Source of the DNA: CADEDH01 sp039029735 | Lineage (GTDB): Bacteria; Actinomycetota; Acidimicrobiia; Acidimicrobiales; SZUA-35 | DNA: 64,000 nucleotides | Direction: 5' to 3' | NCBI GenBank assembly: GCA_039029735.1 | Contig: JBCCFL010000006.1 | Coordinates: 62,001 to 126,000, forward strand | Part shown: positions 16,946 through 25,477 of the stretch, piece after piece | How the letters are laid out: the number at the start of each line of letters is the position of its first letter | How positions within the stretch are numbered: the stretch's first letter is position 1 | Translations under genes and position numbers: made by a program | The notes under the pieces: model-generated | Told to the model about the DNA's origin: nothing | Seen by the model: the letters and a program-made list of their open reading frames with translations, nothing else | Databases searched by the model: none

Positions 16946-17983
16946 ATGGCCGAGACCGGCGAAGTTGAATCTGTCGCCGTGCCCGACGATGTGTCAGGCA
17001 TCGACTTCGATGACCTCGACCACCTGTCCGATCGGCCCCGCAGCGGCCCTGCCCTCCGGCTGATCGACCTCCGCACGCTCGTCGAGGAGGCCCTGGAAGG
17101 CCTCGAGATCCCCCGCGACTGGGCGGTGTCGTTCGGGGCCAAACTCGGCGGCGCCACGGCCCTGGCCGTGCTCGCCGTACTGCTACTGCCGGTGGGCGCG
17201 GCCGACACGCCAGTGGCAACGCAGAGCTTCCTGCTCACGGTGAACGAGCGGCCGGCCCAGAATGCGGCGCCATCCACCACCGCCACCACGGCGGCCCCGG
17301 AGTCGGAGCCCACCCCCAATCCGAATCCCGATGCGGCCGCAGCGGCATTCGCCATGAACATCGCCGACATGCCGCCCGAGGTGAAGGAACTGCTCGAGGT
17401 CGAACAGGGCTGGGTGGAGCCGACCGTCGAGCCCGAGAGCCAGTGGCTCGATGCAGGCCACGGTGTTGCCCTGCCCGACATCCTCTTCCGGATTCGCTTC
17501 TGCGAGTCGACGAACAACTACCGGGTGACGCACGTGGTGTCGTCGGCCAGCGGTGCGTATCAGTTCCTCATCGGGAGCTGGGACTGGTACGGCCACGCTG
17601 CCCGCTACGGCGTGCCCGAAGCCCACCTGGCCACCCCGGCCCAACAGGACGAGGCGGCGCTCCTCACGCTCCAGAAGGACGGCGCCAAGCCGTGGGCCGC
17701 CAGCCGGGCCTGCTGGGACAATCCCACCATCGACTCGCGTTACCGCACCGCGGCGCCACCTCCGACCACCACCACGGTGCCGCCCTCCACCACGACCACG
17801 GTGGCGCAGGAATCGACCACCACCACGGCCGCCGACCAGGGGTCCACCACCACCTCGTCGACGACGTCCAGCACGTCGTCGACCACGAGCTCCACCACCA
17901 GCTCGACGTCGTCGACCACGAGCTCGACCACCAGCAGTTCGACCACCACCTCGTCGTCCACCACGTCGACGACCGCGGCCTGA
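16946..17983 (+). CDS. Rpf-like transglycosylase, membrane-anchored, with Thr/Ser-rich tail
   Basis: A 345-residue envelope protein. Residues about 1-65 are cytoplasmic and acidic, followed by one transmembrane helix (GATALAVLAVLLLPVGAA). A Thr/Pro linker leads to the catalytic domain at about 175-265, with FRIRFCESTNNYRV carrying the catalytic Glu, SASGAYQFLIGSWDWYG and PAQQDEAALLTLQKDG. This is the resuscitation-promoting-factor/lysozyme-like fold that cuts peptidoglycan glycan strands. The tail of about 75 residues is almost entirely Thr, Ser and Pro, likely wall-spanning or glycosylated. An ATG at 16910 is in frame but falls inside a dyad and gives an odd leader, so 16946 is preferred. 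Likely role: wall remodelling during growth or exit from dormancy. Confidence 0.82.
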   Translation: MAETGEVESVAVPDDVSGIDFDDLDHLSDRPRSGPALRLIDLRTLVEEALEGLEIPRDWAVSFGAKLGGATALAVLAVLLLPVGAADTPVATQSFLLTVNERPAQNAAPSTTATTAAPESEPTPNPNPDAAAAAFAMNIADMPPEVKELLEVEQGWVEPTVEPESQWLDAGHGVALPDILFRIRFCESTNNYRVTHVVSSASGAYQFLIGSWDWYGHAARYGVPEAHLATPAQQDEAALLTLQKDGAKPWAASRACWDNPTIDSRYRTAAPPPTTTTVPPSTTTTVAQESTTTTAADQGSTTTSSTTSSTSSTTSSTTSSTSSTTSSTTSSSTTTSSSTTSTTAA

Positions 17984-18016
17984 GCGGCCGCGTCGCCGGC
18001 CGTTTGGCCGCCGACC

Positions 18017-20020
18017 TCAGCTCAGCTCGCCGCTGAGCCGCCACCGTTCCCGCTCAGCGTCAAACGCTGCGCGCTGTCGTTCCCGGAACGCCGCGATGTC
18101 GTCCGCTTCGGCATCGAGCATCATGCGGTGGTCGCGGAGCGAGAACATCTCGTGCTGGATGTCGACTGTCAGCTCACCGGCCGTGGCCCGGCCCCGTAGC
18201 TCCGTCAGCTGGTCCGTCGTCACGGGGTGGAAGCGGATCTGGTCGAACACCCGCAGGAGCCACGGCGTGTGCGGATCCGGCCCCGGCGTCTCGGTGTCGA
18301 GATACCACACCGGCACTGTGCGCCCCACGAACTGGTACCCACCCGGCCCCTCCATGCCGTACACGCACAGGTAGGCACCGCCGATACCAACGGCGTTCTG
18401 GGGGGTCCAGGTCCGGGCCGGGTTGTACTTGGTGGTCACGAGGCGGTGTCGGGGATCGAGCGGGGTGGCCACCGGCGCCCCGAGGTACACGTCACCGAGG
18501 CCGAGCACGAGATACGAGGCGTCGAACACCACGCGTCGCACGTCGTCGACGGTGTCGAGCCCGTTCACCCGACGGATGAACTCGATGTTCGACGGGCACC
18601 ACGGCGCGTCGTCGCGCACCACCGACATGTAGCGCTGGATCGCCTCCAACGTGGACGGGTCCTCCCACGACAGCGGGAGATGCACCACACGGCTCGGAAT
18701 CTCAAGGTCGAGCGGGTCGCCGAGCTGCTCCGCCATGGCGGCCAGACGTTGGACGAGGTCGCCAGGATCTACCACGTCGGGGTCGATGTGAACGAGCAGG
18801 GAGCGAATCCCCGCTGTCACGTCCACGAGGCCGTCGATCTTCTCGGCATCGACTGCGCCCGCGAAGGCGTGAACGAGCGCCCGCAATTCGAGGTCGAGGC
18901 GCATCGGGCCCACTTCGACGAGGAGGAAGTCGTCCCCGGCCCTTCGGAACGTCACATCCGGCCCGTCGGCCCTGGTGATCCGCTCGATCACGCCACCGTC
19001 TCCGACGGGGGAGCCTCGCAGCGCCTGGCGGCCCTCGGGTTCGCGCAGATGGTCCACCGTGCGGTGCTGGCGAGCCCGTTCGGGGCCGAGCGAGCCGACG
19101 TCGAGGCGCTGGAACTGCACCGTGTCGCCGGGGGCAAGCTGACCGAGCTTCCACCGTTCGCTCAGCACCACCGTGAACGGGCAGGTGAAGCCGCCGAGAC
19201 TTGGGCCGTCCGGTCCGAGGATGACCGGTGTGTCTCCGGTGAAGTCGACGGCGGCGAAGGCGTAGCCGGTGTCGTGGATGTTCGACGGGTGGAGTCCGGC
19301 CTCGCCGCCGTCCTCCCGGGCCCACCGCGGGGTGGGCCCCGAGAGCCTGACACCGGTTCGGGCGGCGTGTTGTTGCACCGTCCAGGCGGCCGCCAGCAGC
19401 TCATCGATGGCGCCGGGGGCGAAGAACTCGGTGTCGGCGTGAGGCCCCTCGGTCACCCCGATCGTCCACGCCGAGGAGATCATCGGCCGCGCCGCCGGCC
19501 GGAGGGCGTGGGGGGTGCGGTCGGGATCGTCGTCGGCACCGATGGCGAGGTGGTCGCCGGGCTGCAGCTCCCGGCCGTGCAGCCCACCGAACCCGCCTAG
19601 GGTGAACGTGGCCCGGCTGCCCAGAACCTCTGGCACGTCGATACCACCACGCACCGCGAGGTAGGACCGCATGCCGCTGCCCAGCACGCGGCCGATGTCG
19701 AGTACCTCCCCTCCCTGCAACGGGATCGGCTCCCAGAACGGAACCGGTCTCCCGTCGACGGCGGCGCTGGTGTCGGCCCCGGCGAGGGCTACAACGCACG
19801 GGCCACCGATCCGCAGGCTCGGGCCGATGGCGGTGCATTCCACGCCCGCGGCGTGAGGGTGGTTGCCCACGATGCGATTGGCGAGGCGGAGCGACAGCGC
19901 GTCCATGGCTCCGCTCGGCGGCACGCCGACCATCCAGTAGCCGAGGCGCCCGGCCACATCCTGCACGGTTGTCTGGAGGCCGGCGGTGATCACCTGCAGG
20001 CCCGGACTGTGACTCACCAT
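18017..20020 (-). CDS. Carboxyltransferase-only urea/guanidine-carboxylase-like protein (AHS2-AHS1)
   Basis: A 667-residue protein. Residues about 8-330 are an AHS2/KipA/PxpC domain (GLQTTVQDVAGRLGYWMVGV, then PPSGAMDALSLRLANRIVG), and residues about 350-600 are AHS1/KipI/PxpB (FRRAGDDFLLVEVG, then RSLLVHIDPDVVDPGDLVQR). The order AHS2 then AHS1 is that of the carboxyltransferase core of urea or guanidine carboxylase, not of PxpB/PxpC operons. The normal ~450-residue biotin carboxylase at the N-terminus and the biotin carrier at the C-terminus are both missing, and none is encoded in the window. It is last in an operon with two urea-carboxylase-associated proteins and an ABC importer. It may need a biotin carboxylase from elsewhere, or act ATP-dependently on a different amide substrate. 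Confidence 0.85.
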   Translation of the reverse strand: MVSHSPGLQVITAGLQTTVQDVAGRLGYWMVGVPPSGAMDALSLRLANRIVGNHPHAAGVECTAIGPSLRIGGPCVVALAGADTSAAVDGRPVPFWEPIPLQGGEVLDIGRVLGSGMRSYLAVRGGIDVPEVLGSRATFTLGGFGGLHGRELQPGDHLAIGADDDPDRTPHALRPAARPMISSAWTIGVTEGPHADTEFFAPGAIDELLAAAWTVQQHAARTGVRLSGPTPRWAREDGGEAGLHPSNIHDTGYAFAAVDFTGDTPVILGPDGPSLGGFTCPFTVVLSERWKLGQLAPGDTVQFQRLDVGSLGPERARQHRTVDHLREPEGRQALRGSPVGDGGVIERITRADGPDVTFRRAGDDFLLVEVGPMRLDLELRALVHAFAGAVDAEKIDGLVDVTAGIRSLLVHIDPDVVDPGDLVQRLAAMAEQLGDPLDLEIPSRVVHLPLSWEDPSTLEAIQRYMSVVRDDAPWCPSNIEFIRRVNGLDTVDDVRRVVFDASYLVLGLGDVYLGAPVATPLDPRHRLVTTKYNPARTWTPQNAVGIGGAYLCVYGMEGPGGYQFVGRTVPVWYLDTETPGPDPHTPWLLRVFDQIRFHPVTTDQLTELRGRATAGELTVDIQHEMFSLRDHRMMLDAEADDIAAFRERQRAAFDAERERWRLSGELS

Positions 20021-20042
20021 CGACCGCCTGGTGCGGGGCGGC

Positions 20043-20648
20043 TCACCCGTCCCCGTCCGTGATCACGATGCGCACCGGTGAGGGGGAGAACCCGTTGCAC
20101 GGGTTGTTGATCTGAGGGCAGTTGCTGATGATCACCAGCGTGTCGAGTTCGGCCCGCAGGGTGACGGTCAGGCCGGGGGCCGAGATGCCATCCACGATGC
20201 CGAGGCTGCCGTCGGGGTCGACTGGCACGTTCATGAACCAGTTGATGTTCGACTGGATGTCGCGCTTGTCGAGGCCCCACCGACGGTGCTCGTGTACGAA
20301 GTTCTCAACGCATGCGTGCTGGTGCATGGTGTGGTGGCCGTAGCGAAGCGTGTTCGACTCCTTCGAGCAGGCCCCGCCGAGGGTGTCGTGGCGGTCGCAG
20401 TTGGTCCGCATGATCGTCATGAGGGCTCGGCCCTCGGTGGTCATGAGCTGCGTGCCCTCGGTCAGGAACACGTTGCGCTGGGCCACCATCGTGTCGGGCG
20501 CGCTGTAGCGCTCGGTGGGGTCGTCGGCCACGTACATGAGGCAGTCGACCGCCTGGTTGCCTTCGAGGTCGACGATCGTCATCGACTGGCCGGCGGTCAC
20601 GACGGCCGACCATGGCGCACGGGCGGCCACGTGATGGTCGCCGCTCAT
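20043..20648 (-). CDS. Urea-carboxylase-associated protein, carboxyguanidine-deiminase-like subunit
   Basis: A 201-residue member of the DUF1989 family, the urea-carboxylase-associated proteins (UAAP2 type). Conserved stretches are VTAGQSMTIVDLEGNQAVDCL, CDRHDTLGGACSKESN and CVENFVHEHRRWGLDKRDI, followed by NWFMNVPVDPDGSLGI. In characterised systems the UAAP1/UAAP2 pair forms carboxyguanidine deiminase (CgdAB), which acts after guanidine carboxylase. The His and Cys residues in those stretches are the likely metal or catalytic ligands. The ATG at 20648 overlaps the stop of the upstream partner by four bases, so the two subunits are co-translated. Whether guanidine is the substrate here is inference, because the carboxylase next door is incomplete. 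Confidence 0.85.
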   Translation of the reverse strand: MSGDHHVAARAPWSAVVTAGQSMTIVDLEGNQAVDCLMYVADDPTERYSAPDTMVAQRNVFLTEGTQLMTTEGRALMTIMRTNCDRHDTLGGACSKESNTLRYGHHTMHQHACVENFVHEHRRWGLDKRDIQSNINWFMNVPVDPDGSLGIVDGISAPGLTVTLRAELDTLVIISNCPQINNPCNGFSPSPVRIVITDGDG

Positions 20649-21496
20649 GACAGCATCCCGGCGGCCATCTCGGTGTTCTCGTAGGCCCGGCGCCCTTCGG
20701 GGGTGGCGACTCGGATCGTGTCGTCCACGGCTGGCGGATCGCCGCGCCAGGCGCTCACCTGCAACGGGGTGACCGTGTATTGCTCCCGGTCGTCGAGGGG
20801 ATGCGGCACGTTGACGATCGTGACCAGGAGGTCGAGTTCGCAGCGCAACACCACCTCGGCCCTTGGGGCCGACGTGTCGAGCAGGCGGATCGTGCCGTCG
20901 GGATCCACCCTGGTGCCCACGAAGAAGTTCACGTTCGGGGCCACCTCCCGGCCAGTGCGGCCCTGTTTGGTGAGGGCGAGCGCGAAGAGGTCCCGTCCGT
21001 TCGGGCTGGGGCCGTCCATCCCCCCTTCGCCGTAACGGGCCTCGTTCGCGGCCCGGTTCGTGGTGCCACAGATCGTGTCGTGGCGGCCCGAGGTGTCGGT
21101 CTCGATGGCGGCCAGCACCCGGCCCATGTCCGACAACAGGAGCTGCCCCTGGTGCAGGTACGCCTGCCACTGCACCTTCACGGTGTCGGCGATGTTGAGC
21201 CGTTCGCTCGGATGACCGTGCCGGTGAAGGAGCACACCTGCGCAGGCGTCGCCCTCCAGATCGACGAGGCGAACGCGTGTGCCGCGGGCCACGACGAAGC
21301 TGGTGTAGCCCCCGGGGGCCAGTACCTCGTGCCAGCACATGTCGGCCGCGTCCACGCCTGCCGGCCGGTCTGGCGCAGCCGACGGTGGCACGACCGGCAT
21401 CGTGGGCACCACGGTGCCCTCCATCGAACGAGCATGGGCCCTGGCCGCGGCGGTGGTCGCCGTCGAGCCGTCGGGCTCAGGCTTGGACGCCGTCAT
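20645..21496 (-). CDS. Urea-carboxylase-associated protein, second carboxyguanidine-deiminase-like subunit
   Basis: A 283-residue DUF1989 paralogue of its downstream partner (UAAP1 type). It has the same framework: LAPGGYTSFVVARGTRVRLV, DLEGDACAGVLLHRHG, DTSGRHDTICGTTN and NFFVGTRVDPDGTIRLLD. The N-terminus has an Ala/Thr-rich extension of about 50 residues that includes two further Met codons, so the true start may be internal. The ATG at 21496 shares one base with the stop codon of the ABC ATPase gene (TGATG), which favours that start. The pair presumably forms a heteromer that hydrolyses an amidine or carboxyguanidine nitrogen and releases ammonia. Confidence 0.85.
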   Translation of the reverse strand: MTASKPEPDGSTATTAAARAHARSMEGTVVPTMPVVPPSAAPDRPAGVDAADMCWHEVLAPGGYTSFVVARGTRVRLVDLEGDACAGVLLHRHGHPSERLNIADTVKVQWQAYLHQGQLLLSDMGRVLAAIETDTSGRHDTICGTTNRAANEARYGEGGMDGPSPNGRDLFALALTKQGRTGREVAPNVNFFVGTRVDPDGTIRLLDTSAPRAEVVLRCELDLLVTIVNVPHPLDDREQYTVTPLQVSAWRGDPPAVDDTIRVATPEGRRAYENTEMAAGMLS

Positions 21497-22290
21497 CAGC
21501 TGTCCTCTTTCGTTGTCACGGGAAGCAACAGGTCCTCGATCTCGTCGACGAGATCGGAGAAGCGGGGATCGCGGCGCACGGCCGGGCCGCGGTTCGGGCC
21601 GAAGGGCACCTCGATCACCTCGGCAACCCGGCCCGGGTGGGGGGTCATCACGTAGATGCGCTGGGCCAGGTAGACGGCCTCGGCCACGTCGTGGGTGACC
21701 ATGGCGATCGTGGCCCTGGTGCGGAGCCACACCGTGCGCAGGAAGTCCTGGAGGTGCCGCTTCGTCTGGGCGTCGAGTGCGCCGAAGGGCTCGTCGAGGA
21801 GCAGCACGTCAGGCTCGGGGGCGAGAGCGCGGGCGATGGCCACCCGCTGGCGCATGCCACCCGACAACTCACGGGGGAGCCGATCGCGGTACTCGGTCAG
21901 GCCCATGATCCCGAGCAGCACGTCGATCCGTTCCTGGCGCTCGTGGCGGCCGACCTTGGCGAGTTCGAGTCCGAAGCCGATGTTGTCGGCCACCGAGCGC
22001 CAGGGGAACAACGAGTAGGCCTGGAACACCATGCCCCGGTCCGGCCCGGGGCCGACGATCTGGTCGCCGCCCACCTCGACGCGGCCCGACGTGGCCGTCT
22101 CGAGCCCGCCCACGATGTTGAGCAGGGTGGACTTGCCGCACCCCGATGCGCCAACGATGCACACGAGCTCGCCGGGGGCGACGTCGAGATCCACATCGTC
22201 CAGCGCACGGACCGACGTTCGGCCGGTGCGGTAGTCCTTGATGACGTTGCGCACGATCACGCTCGGCCGCTCGCTGGAGGTCGCCGTCAT
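21496..22290 (-). CDS. ABC transporter ATP-binding protein, nitrate/sulfonate/taurine type
   Basis: A 264-residue ATPase subunit of an importer. Walker A is VGASGCGKSTLL, the Q-loop is VFQAYSLFPWRSV, the signature is LSGGMRQRVAIARAL, Walker B is VLLLDEPFGALDAQT and the H-loop is MVTHDVAEAVYLA. All are intact. The closest family is the SsuB/TauB/NrtD group, which also includes ATPases next to urea-carboxylase-type genes. It overlaps the permease gene by four bases and the UAAP1 gene by one, so it belongs to the same transcript. Confidence 0.93.
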   Translation of the reverse strand: MTATSSERPSVIVRNVIKDYRTGRTSVRALDDVDLDVAPGELVCIVGASGCGKSTLLNIVGGLETATSGRVEVGGDQIVGPGPDRGMVFQAYSLFPWRSVADNIGFGLELAKVGRHERQERIDVLLGIMGLTEYRDRLPRELSGGMRQRVAIARALAPEPDVLLLDEPFGALDAQTKRHLQDFLRTVWLRTRATIAMVTHDVAEAVYLAQRIYVMTPHPGRVAEVIEVPFGPNRGPAVRRDPRFSDLVDEIEDLLLPVTTKEDS

Positions 22291-23156
22291 CGGTCAACCG
22301 CCCAGCGGGCCGAACGGTTGCGGAGGGCCCGCAGCGCCATGTCGCTCACGATGCCGAGCACGCCGAGTACGAGGAGCAACGCGAACATGCGGTCGACCCG
22401 ACGGAATCGCTGGGCCCGGATGATCCGGAAGGCGAGCCCGTCCTGGGCCGCGAGCAACTCGGCGACCACGAGCATGAGCCAGGCGGCCGCCAGGTTGATC
22501 CGGGCCACGTCGATGATGCCGGGCCACGAGTGCGGCAGGATCACCCGGCGCAGCACCGTGAGCCGGCTGGCGCCGAGGGTGTAGCTGGCCTTGATCAGCT
22601 CCTGAGGCACACTGCGGGCCACGTCGGCCGTCATCATGATGTTGTAGAACACGGTGCCCACCACGATGAGGGCGATCTTCGGTGCCTCGTCGATGCCGAG
22701 CCAGATCAGGAACAGCGGCGTGAGAGCCGTGGCCGGGATGTAGCGCCCGAACCCGAGTTGGGGTTCGAAGAACGACTCCACCGAGGCGATGCTGCCGATC
22801 AGGACCCCGAGCAGGATCCCGATCGCCACGCTGATGCTGTAGCCGAGGGCAACTCGCCGGATGCTGGCCAGGAAATCGGTCCACAGCTCCCCGCTCTCGG
22901 CCATCTCCACCAACGCCCGCCAGGTGGCACCGATCGTGGGGACGGCGAACCCGTCCGTGGCCCAGACCGTGGAGGTCAGTGCCCAGAGCCCAACCACCGC
23001 GGCGACACCCGCCGCCGTGGCACTCCACCGCATCGAGTCGGGTATGGGGCCCCGCACCCGCAGGAGTGGGCCCTGGAACTGACCTCGGGTCGACACAGGC
23101 TCAGCCGCCGTTCCGGTCGATCCAGTCGTTGGTGAAGCTGGCGTCGAAGAGTCCAT
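22287..23156 (-). CDS. ABC transporter permease, SsuC/TauC type
   Basis: A 289-residue membrane subunit with about six helices. The EAA loop that docks on the ATPase is IKASYTLGASRLTVLRRVIL, followed by the PHSWPGIIDVARINLAAAW segment usual in the SsuC/TauC/NrtB family. The ATG at 23156 overlaps the binding-protein gene by 56 bases. A GTG at 23096, just after that stop codon, is an equally good start and would shorten the protein by 20 residues of hydrophilic leader. It forms one importer with the ATPase and the lipoprotein. The solute is probably a nitrogen compound such as guanidine or a urea derivative, from the neighbours. Confidence 0.92.
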   Translation of the reverse strand: MDSSTPASPTTGSTGTAAEPVSTRGQFQGPLLRVRGPIPDSMRWSATAAGVAAVVGLWALTSTVWATDGFAVPTIGATWRALVEMAESGELWTDFLASIRRVALGYSISVAIGILLGVLIGSIASVESFFEPQLGFGRYIPATALTPLFLIWLGIDEAPKIALIVVGTVFYNIMMTADVARSVPQELIKASYTLGASRLTVLRRVILPHSWPGIIDVARINLAAAWLMLVVAELLAAQDGLAFRIIRAQRFRRVDRMFALLLVLGVLGIVSDMALRALRNRSARWAVDR

Positions 23157-24231
23157 CGAGGGGCGCCTCGCCCTCGGTGAAGCCCGACTCGACGAGGAAC
23201 GGATTGATCAGCTCTGCCGTGAACTGCAGCGACGTGGTGTCGTCACCCGACTCGAACGCAGCCGCCGCCTCGGATGCGGAGAACAACGTGGTGCCTTCGG
23301 CGAACGACTCGTAGTCCTCGACAGAGGTCTCGGCGACCTCGGCCATGATCTGGATTGCCTCGTCCGGGTTGGCCTCGATGTACTCGAGCGTGAGGTACCA
23401 GGCGTCGACCAGCTTCTGCACCGCGACAGCGTTGCCGTCCACGATCTCCCGGGTGGCCACGATGTGGTCGGGGATCAGTCCGGGGAAGTCGGCGGAGCTG
23501 AACAGCTCGGCGGAGCCTTCACGCTCGAGAGCGGTGAGCCAGAACGGGGCGAACACACCAACGCAGTCGAACTCGCCGGCGGCGAAGCTGGCGGCAGCGG
23601 CGTCGGTGAGCACACCACGGAAGTCGATGTCTTCTTCCGTGAGACCGACCGATTCGAGGCCCTGCACGAGCAGGAAGTGATCGACCACGCCGGCCTCCGC
23701 GGCGATCGTCTTGCCTTCGAGATCCTCGATGGAGGTGATCGAGCTGTCGCAGATGATCTTGTCGTTGCCGGTGGAGTTGTCATTGACCACCACGATCACC
23801 TGCTCGTCGCCGAAGGCGACGCTGGCCATGGTGTCGTTGAGGGTCTGGGTCACGAAGTCGAGCTCGCCAACGGCCATGGCGTCGATGCTGGCGAGGTAGT
23901 CGGCGAAGAAGATCAGCTCGGCGTCGAGCCCGACCTCTTCGAAGATGCCGGCTTGTTCGGTGACTGCCAGTGGGAACCAGCCGGGCCAGGCCGAGTAGCC
24001 GATGGTGATGCTGTCGACGGCGTCAGCGTCAGCCTCGGCCTCTGGGTCGCTGTCGTCAGCGGCCTCAGTGGTGTCGGCCTCAGCGTCGTCGGCATCGTCG
24101 CCGCTCGTCTCGGCGGTGTCGGTGGCCTCTTCGGCGGCGTCGGTCGCCTCGTCGTCATCACTTCCGCATGCGGCCGCAATCAGGAGTACGGCCGCCAGAA
24201 CGGCCAGGAATCGAAGTCGAAGGAACTGCAT
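23101..24231 (-). CDS. ABC transporter substrate-binding lipoprotein, NMT1/nitrate-taurine type
   Basis: A 376-residue periplasmic-type binding protein anchored outside the membrane. The signal peptide ends in a lipobox (VLLIAAACGS, Cys near residue 22). A long Asp/Glu/Ala-rich spacer of about 45 residues follows, typical of this organism's lipoproteins, before the NMT1/THI5-like fold begins at SITIGYSAWPGWFPLAV. Conserved pieces are EEVGLDAELIFFADY, DLEGKTIAAEAGVVDHFLL and VATREIVDGNAVAV. This class binds nitrate, sulfonates, thiamine precursors or, in urea-carboxylase operons, nitrogen-rich small molecules. First structural gene of the operon after the TetR gene; a palindrome sits 50-75 bases upstream of its start. 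Confidence 0.9.
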   Translation of the reverse strand: MQFLRLRFLAVLAAVLLIAAACGSDDDEATDAAEEATDTAETSGDDADDAEADTTEAADDSDPEAEADADAVDSITIGYSAWPGWFPLAVTEQAGIFEEVGLDAELIFFADYLASIDAMAVGELDFVTQTLNDTMASVAFGDEQVIVVVNDNSTGNDKIICDSSITSIEDLEGKTIAAEAGVVDHFLLVQGLESVGLTEEDIDFRGVLTDAAAASFAAGEFDCVGVFAPFWLTALEREGSAELFSSADFPGLIPDHIVATREIVDGNAVAVQKLVDAWYLTLEYIEANPDEAIQIMAEVAETSVEDYESFAEGTTLFSASEAAAAFESGDDTTSLQFTAELINPFLVESGFTEGEAPLDGLFDASFTNDWIDRNGG

Positions 24232-24280
24232 GTGATCGTCGCTTTCGCTCGCGTGAAGCCCATCACGCTAGGAATCGACC

Positions 24281-24305
24281 ATTTCCATCGAATGTCATTC
24301 GAAAT
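24281..24305. promoter_or_regulatory. Overlapping inverted repeats upstream of the importer operon
   Basis: TCGAATG-T-CATTCGA at 24288-24302 is a perfect 7+1+7 palindrome. A second dyad, ATTTC-N15-GAAAT, spans 24281-24305 around it. The site lies between the TetR gene and the binding-protein gene, about 50 bases from the latter's start, and is AT-richer than its surroundings. It is the best candidate operator for the adjacent TetR protein. I looked here for a guanidine-I (ykkC) riboswitch and saw none of its conserved segments. Confidence 0.55.
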
Positions 24306-24351
24306 AAGGCCCGATATCCGCTCTCTGTCGTGACTCTGAGGTGAGCCGTGG

Positions 24352-25074
24352 TCAGGTGCCGCCAGGCGCGGCCGGGTCAAGGCGGCCGCCGGGTGTGTTC
24401 TCGGGGTTGCGGAGCAGCCCGCGAAGGGTCAGCTCGGCCAGGTGCCGGCCGATCGCCTCGGGGCTCAGCGACTGGTTGACGCCTGGCCGAGCCCTGACCG
24501 CCGGTGGTCGATACCAGTTCTGGACGGCCTCGTCGTTGGCCAGCACCGTGAGGGCCATCAGGGCGGAGTCGACGGGCCGGAACACCTGCGAGGCCACCCC
24601 TTCGTCGATCACTCGTTGCACGTCGGTCTGGAGCCGGCGGCGATCGGTCCAGTAGCGGTCGAAGGTGTCGGGGTCCTCGCCGGCCAGGCGATGGATCTCG
24701 TTGATGTCGAACGGGAACTCGCACAGCGCAATCGCGTCGCGGACGATGAAGGCGTACAGCTGCTCGGCTGGATCGGCGAACGACGCACGAACGTCGGTGA
24801 TGATGCGCAGAGGCGCCTCGTTGACCTCCACCACGATGCGTTCCAGCACGGCGTGCTTGTTGCGGAAGTAGTAGTAGAGCGACGACACGCCGAGGCCGAC
24901 GTCCTCGGCGATGTCGGCCATCGTCGTGCCGTTCACCCCGTGCTTGGCGAAGCGACGGGCGGCAGCGGCCACGATTTCGGCGTCGACCGGGCCCTCCATC
25001 GAACGAGGCGTGTTGCGAGGCCGACCGGCTCCGGGCCGGCGGGTTCGTGGTCGGTCGTCGTACCGGCTACTCAC
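24352..25074 (-). CDS. TetR/AcrR family regulator of the importer operon
   Basis: A 240-residue repressor. After a basic Arg/Pro-rich leader of about 30 residues, the helix-turn-helix is GVNGTTMADIAEDVGLGVSS followed by LYYYFRNKHAVLERIV, a textbook TetR motif. The C-terminal ligand domain is helical with no named match. It is on the same strand as, and 120 bases upstream of, the transporter and UAAP genes, so it is probably co-regulated with them through the palindrome at 24288-24302. An alternative start lies inside the basic leader, which itself may help DNA binding. The inducer may be the transported nitrogen compound. Confidence 0.88.
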   Translation of the reverse strand: MSSRYDDRPRTRRPGAGRPRNTPRSMEGPVDAEIVAAAARRFAKHGVNGTTMADIAEDVGLGVSSLYYYFRNKHAVLERIVVEVNEAPLRIITDVRASFADPAEQLYAFIVRDAIALCEFPFDINEIHRLAGEDPDTFDRYWTDRRRLQTDVQRVIDEGVASQVFRPVDSALMALTVLANDEAVQNWYRPPAVRARPGVNQSLSPEAIGRHLAELTLRGLLRNPENTPGGRLDPAAPGGT

Positions 25075-25477
25075 CGGGCCAGTGTGTCAGGTGGGGTGGG
25101 AGAGAGCCCACGCCGCCCACCGGGGTGCTGTGGCAATGAGCAAATGGTCATCGAAACCTGGTTGGGCCCGGGCCGTGTGCGAGGGTTCTGGCCCCGGTGT
25201 CGATCAGGAGAAGCACCCGGTGCGCCGCCCTCGCATCCCCATCATCGTCCGCCTCCGCCCGCTCCAGCTCCCTCGATGGTGGCGCCCCGCTCCGGCGTTG
25301 CGTCGAGCTGTGCGTGATCGAATGGAGGCGCAGCGTCATCTCTCGTCGGAGATGGCCCATTCCCGCATGATCAGCGACCTGTTCTGACCTGGTCCGGGTC
25401 TTCCGACCCATGGAGGCGGGAGTCTCCCGGCCGATAGCGCTCAGCTCTGGCGTCTGGTTCACCGATAACCGCGCCCG
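25075..25477. other. Intergenic interval, no convincing gene
   Basis: About 400 bases separate the divergent TetR gene and the TasA-like cluster. A plus-strand frame (ATG at 25136, about 83 residues, very Arg/Pro-rich) reaches 25387 but has no recognisable feature. A hairpin GGGTC-TTCC-GACCC at 25397-25410 could end a transcript or belong to a leader. I searched by eye for a c-di-GMP riboswitch ahead of the TasA/SipW genes and did not find its conserved core. Confidence 0.4.

Noticed and set aside
17750..17980. Repeat array, possible CRISPR or VNTR
   Set aside because: These are Thr/Ser codon runs in the tail of the Rpf-like protein, without regular spacers or palindromic repeats.
24232..24351. 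Possible guanidine-I (ykkC) riboswitch upstream of the importer operon
   Set aside because: The operon content suggested it, but none of the conserved ykkC segments could be found in the leader; only palindromes typical of a protein operator are present.
25075..25477. 83-codon plus-strand frame from 25136
   Set aside because: Composition is dominated by Arg and Pro, as expected for a non-coding frame in GC-rich DNA, and no ribosome site or domain is present.
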